From: Clostridiales bacterium
GTDB taxonomy: Bacteria; Bacillota; Clostridia; Oscillospirales; CAG-272
Assembly (NCBI GenBank): GCA_016280525.1
Contig: JAEEGW010000344.1
Location: forward strand, 1-11,315
Direction of reading: 5' to 3'
Length of the DNA: 11,315 nucleotides
Shown: positions 6,533 to 11,315 of the stretch, piece by piece
Layout: each line of letters begins with the position of its first letter
How positions within the stretch are numbered: position 1 is the stretch's first letter
The notes under the pieces: generated by a model
The model's input: only the letters and a program-made list of their open reading frames with translations
What the model was told of the DNA's origin: nothing
Database searches by the model: none
Program-made: the position numbers and the translations under genes

Positions 6533-6810
6533 CAATGAAAACGGTTAAAAAGCCTCCCATGAGGCATTGCCTCGGCTGCGGAGCCGAGCTTCCGAAAGGC
6601 GAACTGATACGCATAGTGCGTTCGCCCGAAGGCGCCGTTTCCCTCGACACAACGGGAAAAAGCGCCGGACGCGGAGCGTATATATGCAAAAAAGCCTCGT
6701 GCTTACAGAAAGCGAGAAAGACCGGCAGACTGAACAAATCTTTAGGCTGCACGGTATCGGATACGGTGTTCGAGGCGCTTAAAGCGCAGACGGGCGATAA
6801 CAATGGATAA
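6529..6810 (+). CDS. ylxR: YlxR/RnpM family RNA-binding protein (DUF448)
   Basis: This 93-residue protein has the DUF448 signature throughout: MRHCLGCG (11-18), ELIRIVRSPEG (25-35), LDTTGKSAGRGAYIC (39-53) and SCLQKARKTGRL (57-68). The four cysteines C14, C17, C53 and C58 are in family positions. YlxR proteins are small basic cytoplasmic RNA binders encoded between nusA and infB; the Bacillus member has been described as an RNase P modulator (RnpM). The ATG at 6529 overlaps the nusA stop (ATGA). An in-frame ATG at 6535 is an equally possible start, since neither has a clear ribosome site and coupling is likely. The 3' end overlaps ylxQ by eight bases. Confidence 0.92.
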   Translation: MTMKTVKKPPMRHCLGCGAELPKGELIRIVRSPEGAVSLDTTGKSAGRGAYICKKASCLQKARKTGRLNKSLGCTVSDTVFEALKAQTGDNNG

Positions 6811-7111
6811 AACGTTATCATACGTCGGTCTGTGTAAAAAAGCCGGAAAGCTCGTATGCGGCACGGATATGACGACGGAAGCGATAAGAGCCGGAAAGAT
6901 AAAAGCGGCGTTCACCGCATCCGACGCGTCGGCAAACACGGTAAAGCGAATAAGCGACGGCTGCAGTTACAGAAACATAACGTACCGCACTCTTCCCTTC
7001 ACCTGCGAGGAAATAGGCAAAGCGACGGGCAAGGAAGGCGGCATAGCGACCGTCGGCATAACGGATAACGGCTTTGCCGAAATGATTTTAAAATCACTTG
7101 AGCAAACATAA
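6803..7111 (+). CDS. ylxQ: YlxQ, L7Ae/L30e-like RNA-binding protein
   Basis: The 102-residue product matches the ribosomal L7Ae/L30e/S12e/Gadd45 fold as found in YlxQ: LSYVGLCKKAGKLVCGTDMTTEAIRAG (segments at 5-31), KAAFTASDASANTVKRI (34-50), EEIGKATGKEGGIATVGI (69-86). Proteins of this fold bind kink-turn RNAs; the target of YlxQ is not known from sequence. Length and position between ylxR and infB are standard. The ATG lies inside the end of ylxR (eight-base overlap in another frame), so translation is probably coupled. Thirty-three bases separate its stop from the GTG start of infB. Confidence 0.92.
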   Translation: MDKTLSYVGLCKKAGKLVCGTDMTTEAIRAGKIKAAFTASDASANTVKRISDGCSYRNITYRTLPFTCEEIGKATGKEGGIATVGITDNGFAEMILKSLEQT

Positions 7112-7144
7112 TAAAGACAGCAGAATTCATATGAAAGGAGCCGC

Positions 7145-9703
7145 GTGAAAGTAAGTTTTTACGTCATAAGCGGCAAGGGGACATATATGATATCAAACGC
7201 AAAATATAAAGTAGCAAGCATAGCAAAGGATCTCGGTCTTAAATCCAACGATCTGGTAAATATATTGAAAGCTCATTCAGACGGAGCGGCGGTCCATACC
7301 TCGACGATAGACGAGGACGATTTTGCCGTTATCTTTGAGGTGCTGACGTCTGAAAACCAGATAAGCGGACTTGAGGATTATCTGGCCGGACGCGTGGACG
7401 TCGCTGTTGAGCACCGCCCCGCTCCCAAGGAGAAAAAGCCGGAAAAGCCGAAGCCGGAGACAAATGAACCGAAAGCCCCGGAAAAACAGGAACAGAAAAA
7501 GGAGCCTGCAAAGAAACCGGAGGAAAAGAAACCGGAGCCGAAGCAGCAGCAGGAGCCGAAGACGCGCGCGGAGCAGTTCCGTCAGCAGCAGCAAAAGCTC
7601 CAGCAGAAGCAGCAGCAAAAGGAAAAGCCGCGTGAGAAGCGTCCGAACGAGAAGGAAAGACAGGCAAAGATAATCACGCAGAGCGGCGGCGGTCACGGAG
7701 ACGCGGCGCAGGTCAAGACAAAGACGAGGATCATAGATACGAGATCCGCAAACGTGGAACTCGGCAAATACGACGAGCATCTTGACAGCTTCGTATCGGA
7801 GCGCGACAGCAGCAATTACAGCAAAGACCGTCAGAAGATAAAGAAAAAGAACGAAAAAGGTCAGGAAAAAGGCACAAAGATCAAGACCGAGCGCGAAAAA
7901 GAGATAGAGCGCAAGGAAAAGAAGAAGCGCGAAGTGTTTGAAAACGCAAAACACGCTCAGCTTCACGTGCAGATACCCGATTATATCACGGTGGGCGAGC
8001 TTGCCTCGCGTCTTAAAGTCACCGCCGCGGAAGTGGTCAAACGTCTTATGATGATGGGCTCCATGCTCACGGTAAACGACACGGTGGACTACGATACCGC
8101 GTATCTCATAGGCGACGATCTGGGCGCCGTCGTAACGAAAGAAGTCGTAGTTACGATAGAGGAAAAACTGTTTGACGAAACGGAAGATACGCCGGACCAG
8201 TTAAAGGAAATAGCTCCCGTCGTCTGCGTAATGGGTCACGTCGACCACGGCAAGACCTCCCTGCTTGACGCGATACGCCACACCAACGTGACGAAAGGCG
8301 AGGCGGGCGGCATAACGCAGCACATAGGCGCTTACCGCGTGAAGATAAACGGACGCGACATCACGTTCCTTGACACGCCGGGTCACGAGGCGTTCACCGC
8401 AATGCGTCTGCGCGGCGCAATGGCAACGGATATAGCCGTTATAGTCGTAGCCGCGGACGACGGCATAATGCCGCAGACGGTAGAGGCTATAAATCACGCA
8501 AAAGCCGCGGGAGTCAGCATTATCATAGCGATAAACAAAATGGATAAGCCGCACGCCAATCCCGACCAGGTGAAGCAGGAGCTTATGAAATACGATCTTA
8601 TGCCGGAGGAATGGGGCGGCGATACGATATGCGTTCCCGTTTCCGCGCTTACCGGCATGGGTATAGACGATCTGCTTGAGAACATACTTCTCGTCGCGGA
8701 CGTCAAGGAGCTCAAGGCAAATCCGGACAGAGCCGCCAAAGGTATAGTAATAGAATCCCGTCTTGACAAGGGCAGAGGCCCTGTCGCCACCGTGCTCGTA
8801 CAGAACGGTACGCTCAAGAGCGGCGATACGGTCATAGCCGGTACGGCTGTCGGCCGCATACGTCAGATGAAGAACGACAGAGGAGAAAACGTAAAGACCG
8901 CCGGTCCCTCCGTCCCCGTGGAGATCACAGGTCTTTCAGAAGTCCCCTCAGCCGGCGACACGTTTGACGCCGTAGCCGACGAGCGTATGGCGAGAGAGCT
9001 TGCGGATCAGCGCAGAGCGAAAGAGAAAGAGGCCGAACTCGGCAGCAGAACGAGAGCGACGCTTGAAGATTTCATGTCCGACGAACGCGCCGGTATGAAG
9101 GAGCTGAACCTGATAGTCAAAGCGGACGTCGGCGGATCGGCAGAAGCGGTATGCGCTTCGCTTTCCAAGCTGCAGAACGAGGAAGTGCGCGTAAAGATCA
9201 TACACAAGGCAGTTGGCGGAATTATTGAGGGCGACGTTATGCTCGCCGCCGCGTCCGACGCCGTTATCATAGGATTTAACGTAACGGCCGACAGAACGGC
9301 AAGAGAATCCGCAAAAGCCCAGGGCGTTGAAATACGCACGTACACCGTAATTTATAACTGTATCGAGGATATAGAAGCGGCGATGAAAGGCATGCTCGCG
9401 CCGAAGTACCGCGAGGCTATCATCGGCCACGCCGAGGTCAGACAGACCATCCACGTGCCGAGCGTCGGCACTATCGCCGGTTCGTATATACTTGACGGCA
9501 AAGTCACCAACAAATCCTTTATACGCGTACTGCGCGATTCGGTCATCATATTTGAAGACAGGATCTCGTCGCTCAAACGTTTCAAGGACGACGTGAAGGA
9601 AGTCAATTCCGGTTATGAATGCGGTATCGGACTTGAAAAATTCAACGATATACGCGAAGGCGACGTGCTTGAAGCGTATATAAACGAAGAGATTAAGAGA
9701 TAA
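7145..9703 (+). CDS. infB: Translation initiation factor IF-2
   Basis: IF-2 is the GTPase that places initiator tRNA on the 30S subunit and promotes subunit joining. The 852 residues hold an IF2_N domain (about 19-68), a Lys/Glu/Gln-rich linker (about 90-270), a second IF2_N domain (about 275-330), and the G domain with G1 GHVDHGKT (364-371), G2 GGIT (388-391), G3 DTPGHE (410-415), G4 NKMD (464-467) and G5 SAL (500-502). Domains II-IV run to the end, including VRQTIHVPSVGTIAGSYI. The GTG start at 7145 has AAAGGAG four bases upstream. An ATG at 7187, with AAGGGG six bases before it, would begin MISNAKYKVASIAKDLG, which aligns better with where IF-2 proteins usually start; both may be used. It is the last gene of the operon, with a terminator directly after it. 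Confidence 0.97.
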   Translation: MKVSFYVISGKGTYMISNAKYKVASIAKDLGLKSNDLVNILKAHSDGAAVHTSTIDEDDFAVIFEVLTSENQISGLEDYLAGRVDVAVEHRPAPKEKKPEKPKPETNEPKAPEKQEQKKEPAKKPEEKKPEPKQQQEPKTRAEQFRQQQQKLQQKQQQKEKPREKRPNEKERQAKIITQSGGGHGDAAQVKTKTRIIDTRSANVELGKYDEHLDSFVSERDSSNYSKDRQKIKKKNEKGQEKGTKIKTEREKEIERKEKKKREVFENAKHAQLHVQIPDYITVGELASRLKVTAAEVVKRLMMMGSMLTVNDTVDYDTAYLIGDDLGAVVTKEVVVTIEEKLFDETEDTPDQLKEIAPVVCVMGHVDHGKTSLLDAIRHTNVTKGEAGGITQHIGAYRVKINGRDITFLDTPGHEAFTAMRLRGAMATDIAVIVVAADDGIMPQTVEAINHAKAAGVSIIIAINKMDKPHANPDQVKQELMKYDLMPEEWGGDTICVPVSALTGMGIDDLLENILLVADVKELKANPDRAAKGIVIESRLDKGRGPVATVLVQNGTLKSGDTVIAGTAVGRIRQMKNDRGENVKTAGPSVPVEITGLSEVPSAGDTFDAVADERMARELADQRRAKEKEAELGSRTRATLEDFMSDERAGMKELNLIVKADVGGSAEAVCASLSKLQNEEVRVKIIHKAVGGIIEGDVMLAAASDAVIIGFNVTADRTARESAKAQGVEIRTYTVIYNCIEDIEAAMKGMLAPKYREAIIGHAEVRQTIHVPSVGTIAGSYILDGKVTNKSFIRVLRDSVIIFEDRISSLKRFKDDVKEVNSGYECGIGLEKFNDIREGDVLEAYINEEIKR

Positions 9704-9706
9704 CCG

Positions 9707-9733
9707 AAAAGGCTGCCGAAACGGCAGCCTTTT
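9707..9733 (+). terminator. Intrinsic terminator of the rimP-infB operon
   Basis: AAAAGGCTGCCG (9707-9718) pairs with CGGCAGCCTTTT (9722-9733) around an AAA loop, beginning three bases after the infB stop. The GC-rich eight-bp core plus four T residues is a compact rho-independent terminator. The T-run is short, so some read-through is possible, although no plus-strand gene follows. Confidence 0.88.
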
Positions 9734-9738
9734 GAATT

Positions 9739-9913
9739 GGTGTCGCTTCGCGACGTTCTGTGCGGCTAACGCCGCTCTACGGTCACAGCGAGCTGACCCC
9801 CTCAATCTCATTTAGAGATTGTGGGAGGGGTAAGAGGGGGTTTGGGGGGAGTTGAGGGGCGGGACCACCCAAGAGCGGCGTAAGCCGCACAATTCGTCGG
9901 CTTCGCCGACACC
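9739..9913. mobile_element. MITE-like 175-bp element with nested inverted repeats
   Basis: The ends form an imperfect terminal inverted repeat: 9739-9778 against 9872-9913. Each arm contains two small hairpins: GTCGC-TTC-GCGAC (9742-9754) and GCGGC-TAAC-GCCGC (9762-9775) on the left, GCGGC-GTAA-GCCGC (9875-9888) and GTCGGC-TTC-GCCGAC (9896-9910) on the right. Inside, CCCCTCAA (about 9797-9804) pairs with TTGAGGGG (9852-9859), and a further hairpin spans about 9796-9831 around AATCTC/GAGATT. There is no transposase or credible ORF. The form suits a non-autonomous miniature element or an intergenic palindromic repeat. No target-site duplication is obvious. Confidence 0.6.
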
Positions 9914-9914
9914 T

Positions 9915-9956
9915 GTTTTTATTCTTTATTCTTTCTTATTTATTCTTTATTCTTTA
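9915..9956. repeat. Irregular ATTCTTT heptamer tract
   Basis: The stretch is built from ATTCTTT units, some interrupted (ATTCTTT, ATTCTTT, CTTATTT, ATTCTTT, ATTCTTT), directly after the MITE-like element. It is nearly pure pyrimidine plus A on the plus strand. It looks like a slippage-prone simple repeat; no function is visible. Confidence 0.7.
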
Positions 9957-9963
9957 AAACGGA

Positions 9964-10007
9964 CGACCAATGGTCGCCCCTACAAAGCGGGAGGGGAAAC
10001 CCCTCCC
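9964..10007. repeat. Pair of adjacent GC-rich palindromes
   Basis: CGACCA-A-TGGTCG (9964-9976) and GGGAGGGG-AAA-CCCCTCCC (9989-10007) are both perfect palindromes with tiny centres. Each is followed by CCCCTAC (about 9977-9983 and 10005-10011), a direct repeat. They lie in a gene-free stretch and encode nothing credible. They resemble dispersed intergenic palindromic repeats; copies elsewhere in the genome cannot be checked here. Confidence 0.6.
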
Positions 10008-10031
10008 CTACGAGTATCAACCTATTTTCTG

Positions 10032-10064
10032 AATTCTTAATTCTTAATTCTTAATTCTTAATTC
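10032..10064. repeat. Tandem AATTCTT heptamer, about 4.7 copies
   Basis: AATTCTT is repeated perfectly four times and followed by AATTC. It resembles the ATTCTTT tract 80 bases upstream, so the two heptamer tracts bracket the palindrome pair. Copy number is likely to vary between strains through slippage. Confidence 0.85.
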
Positions 10065-10081
10065 GAAAGTATTACCCGCAT

Positions 10082-10113
10082 AAAAAACCGGGAGTTTGTC
10101 TGACTCCCGGTTT
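10082..10113 (-). terminator. Intrinsic terminator of the 10131-11129 gene pair
   Basis: AAACCGGGAGT (10085-10095) pairs with ACTCCCGGTTT (10103-10113) around a seven-base loop. On the minus strand the stem runs into TTTTTT (10087-10082). It starts 18 bases after the stop of the minus-strand gene at 10131, so it ends that unit. It is a strong rho-independent terminator. Confidence 0.88.
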
Positions 10114-10130
10114 ATTCATTATTACGTTAC

Positions 10131-10556
10131 TCAGTCGTCTGCGCGGGTAAGGCGGAACGTGCCGTATTCAATACCGTTTTCAAGCGGGATAATTTCCACC
10201 CAGGGGTCGACTTCTTCGCCTAAAATCTCTCCCTCGACGCCGGACTTGAACTTGATCTTTCCGTCTTCTTCCTTCCACTCTCTTTTTTCCACGACCATAA
10301 GGCCGGGCGCGTAGAGCTCGCATTCGCCGGATGCTATCGCGGCGTCTATTTCTTCCTGCGGCAGATCTTCCGGTATTTTTATGGCGGTCTTAATGACGCC
10401 GTCTTCGCCGAAGATGATGAGCGAGTCGAACATCTGCAGATCGAACGGATCTACTTCGGGATCCGCCGCCATTTCAGAAACGGTCTTCCACACCTGTTCA
10501 AACTGATCGTTCACCGTGAGCGCCGCTGCTATTTTCCATTTGCCTACAACGTTCAT
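10131..10556 (-). CDS. Hypothetical 141-residue protein, possibly lipocalin-like
   Basis: I do not recognise this protein. It has 141 residues, is acidic, and has no signal peptide or membrane segment. The pattern MNVVGKWKIAAAL at the start, LIIFGEDGVIKT at 46-57, EWKEEDGKIKF at about 92-103 and the final YGTFRLTR is typical of a small beta-barrel in which a GxW motif opens the first strand, as in lipocalin-like domains. That is a resemblance, not an assignment. The start ATG has AAGGTGA about five bases upstream. It lies 12 bases after the stop of the 186-residue gene, so the two are probably co-transcribed from the promoter near 11162-11190 and may act together. A strong terminator follows. 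Confidence 0.8.
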   Translation of the reverse strand: MNVVGKWKIAAALTVNDQFEQVWKTVSEMAADPEVDPFDLQMFDSLIIFGEDGVIKTAIKIPEDLPQEEIDAAIASGECELYAPGLMVVEKREWKEEDGKIKFKSGVEGEILGEEVDPWVEIIPLENGIEYGTFRLTRADD

Positions 10557-10568
10557 AACGTCACCTTA

Positions 10569-11129
10569 TCATGCCCAGGGGTTTGCGCTTTCGGGCTGAC
10601 GGATGCCTCCTAAGATCATCTGCTCCCACAGGCACCATTTGCCGTCTTTCAGCTGACGGAGATCGATCTGTCTGGGATTGTCTGCGCCGCCGGATTTGAG
10701 CCAAAGTCTTGCATAACCTTCGTTATCGTATGAATAGGGATTCTGGCTTACTTTTACCGTATAAGGCTCAGAAGGCGTATAGTCGTTTGCGGGGACCGCA
10801 CCTACAAAGAAGGATCTCGGAACGTAGTCCGCATCCATGAAACGGTCCTTTATAAAGGATTTGTCGTAAGCGGACAAGGGTCTCGGTCCGCGGAGGAAGT
10901 CGAGCATTTTAAGAGAAAGCTCTTTGTCCTGCGGATAGAAGCAAAGCGCCAGAACGGTCAGCGCCGCGGTATCGAACGGCGAGGAGAGCTGTGCCTGAGG
11001 AAGAGCTATGAATTCCTCGTAAGTATCCGGCAGTTTTGCAAAAACAACGTCAACCGTCTTGTTTTCACCTTTCAATGCGCTCTTTGCCGCCTCTGCGGCC
11101 TTGTTTTTAATGTTGTCAAAAAGTCCCAT
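10569..11129 (-). CDS. Conserved hypothetical protein, possibly DUF6935-type
   Basis: The chosen start is the ATG at 11129 (MGLFDNIKNKAAEAAK), because GGAGGT lies seven bases upstream at 11142-11137; a longer frame from a TTG at 11144 would contain that ribosome site. The 186-residue product has a short amphipathic Lys/Ala-rich N-terminus (2-20), then a soluble domain with FAKLPDTYEEFIALP, FDTAALTVLALCFYP, FLRGPRPLSAYDKSFIKDRF and YTPSEPYTVKV. It ends LWEQMILGGIRQPESANPWA. No signal peptide or membrane segment is seen, so it is probably cytoplasmic. From memory it resembles a clostridial family filed as DUF6935, but I cannot confirm this and no function is known to me. It is the first gene of a two-gene unit. 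Confidence 0.85.
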   Translation of the reverse strand: MGLFDNIKNKAAEAAKSALKGENKTVDVVFAKLPDTYEEFIALPQAQLSSPFDTAALTVLALCFYPQDKELSLKMLDFLRGPRPLSAYDKSFIKDRFMDADYVPRSFFVGAVPANDYTPSEPYTVKVSQNPYSYDNEGYARLWLKSGGADNPRQIDLRQLKDGKWCLWEQMILGGIRQPESANPWA

Positions 11130-11161
11130 GATTTTTACCTCCAAAATTTTATTTCATTATG

Positions 11162-11190
11162 ATTATACACTACTTTTTTTGCTTTTGCAA
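11162..11190 (-). promoter_or_regulatory. Promoter of the 10131-11129 gene pair
   Basis: On the minus strand -35 TTGCAA (11190-11185, four of six consensus bases) is separated by 17 bases from a perfect -10 TATAAT (11167-11162). Transcription would start near 11155, leaving a leader of about 26 bases with the GGAGGT ribosome site. It lies between the partial gene ending at 11208 and the ATG at 11129, so the pair can be transcribed independently. Confidence 0.65.
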
Positions 11191-11207
11191 TATCACAAGT
11201 GACTATA

Positions 11208-11315
11208 TCAGCCTAAATAACGGTAACTCAATCTTCCCATTGGCAGACTTCTGCCGGAAACGTAGTAATCCGTTATATCGTCCGGGTGCTCTATGCCGTC
11301 CGCGACTTTGAAATA
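11208..11315 (-). CDS. C-terminal end of an unidentified protein (5' end outside window)
   Basis: On the minus strand an open frame runs from the window edge to TGA at 11210-11208 and gives 35 residues, with DGIEHPDDITDYYVSG near the start and PMGRLSYRYLG at the end. Codon choice (GTC GCG GAC GGC, AGA, ATA) is like that of the other genes here, which supports real coding. I do not recognise the family from this fragment. No terminator is visible in the 80 bases before the next gene, so read-through into the downstream pair is possible. Confidence 0.6.
   Translation of the reverse strand, partial: YFKVADGIEHPDDITDYYVSGRSLPMGRLSYRYLG

Noticed and set aside
7277..7966. Minus-strand 229-codon Leu-rich ORF opposite infB
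   Set aside because: It is the antisense of the Lys/Glu/Gln-rich IF-2 linker, which always gives Leu/Phe-rich frames. There is no start signal, and the plus-strand gene is certain.
8948..9811. Minus-strand 287-codon ORF opposite the end of infB
   Set aside because: It overlaps conserved IF-2 domains III-IV and runs through the infB terminator and part of the MITE-like element; no family features are seen.
9852..10040. Plus-strand ORF of 62 codons in the repeat region
   Set aside because: It runs through the MITE-like element, the heptamer tract and the palindromes, so its peptide (with a FILYSFLFILYS stretch) is only translated repeat DNA. It has no ribosome site.
9707..10113. Possible riboswitch or small RNA gene in the 400-base gap after infB
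   Set aside because: The hairpins are explained by two terminators and palindromic repeats. No downstream plus-strand gene exists to be regulated, and no promoter-like sequence is evident.

Overview
The window looks like a chromosomal segment of an anaerobic, probably gut- or rumen-type member of the Clostridia (Firmicutes). Three things point there: the gene order rimP-nusA-ylxR-ylxQ-infB, two secreted proteins ending in type I dockerin modules (cellulosome-like parts), and AGGAGG-type ribosome binding sites with extended -10 promoters. No species can be named from sequence alone.

Layout. The left edge holds the 3' end of a YigZ/IMPACT-family gene (+). It converges on two minus-strand genes for secreted dockerin proteins. 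The first (414-3020) is a large, AT-rich mosaic: M23 peptidase-like domain, SH3-like domain, His/Cys-rich tandem repeats, cohesin-like domain and dockerin. The second (3275-4804) has a CHAP/NlpC-like cysteine hydrolase domain, an SH3-like domain, an InlB/Flg_new-type repeat, a Glu/Thr linker, a dockerin and an acidic tail. A divergent promoter region (about 4850-4961) separates it from the plus-strand translation operon rimP-nusA-ylxR-ylxQ-infB (5025-9703). That operon starts with a strong extended -10 promoter and a leader hairpin, and ends at a terminator directly after infB.

From 9704 to 10130 there is no gene. The stretch carries the infB terminator, a 175-bp MITE-like element with imperfect terminal inverted repeats that are themselves hairpins, two further GC-rich palindromes, and two heptamer tracts. 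To its right lies a minus-strand two-gene unit (11129 to 10131) of unknown function with its own promoter and terminator, then the 3' end of another minus-strand gene of unknown function.

How the parts work together. The central operon is ordinary housekeeping: 30S maturation, transcription elongation/antitermination, RNA binding and translation initiation. The accessory content is the dockerin pair. Both proteins are secreted, both join a putative wall- or peptide-hydrolase fold to SH3-like modules, and all four dockerin half-repeats share the same Asn-Lys pair at the usual recognition positions. They may therefore dock onto the same cohesin, and one of the pair carries a cohesin-like domain itself. 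I see no defence system, CRISPR array, phage, tRNA or rRNA.
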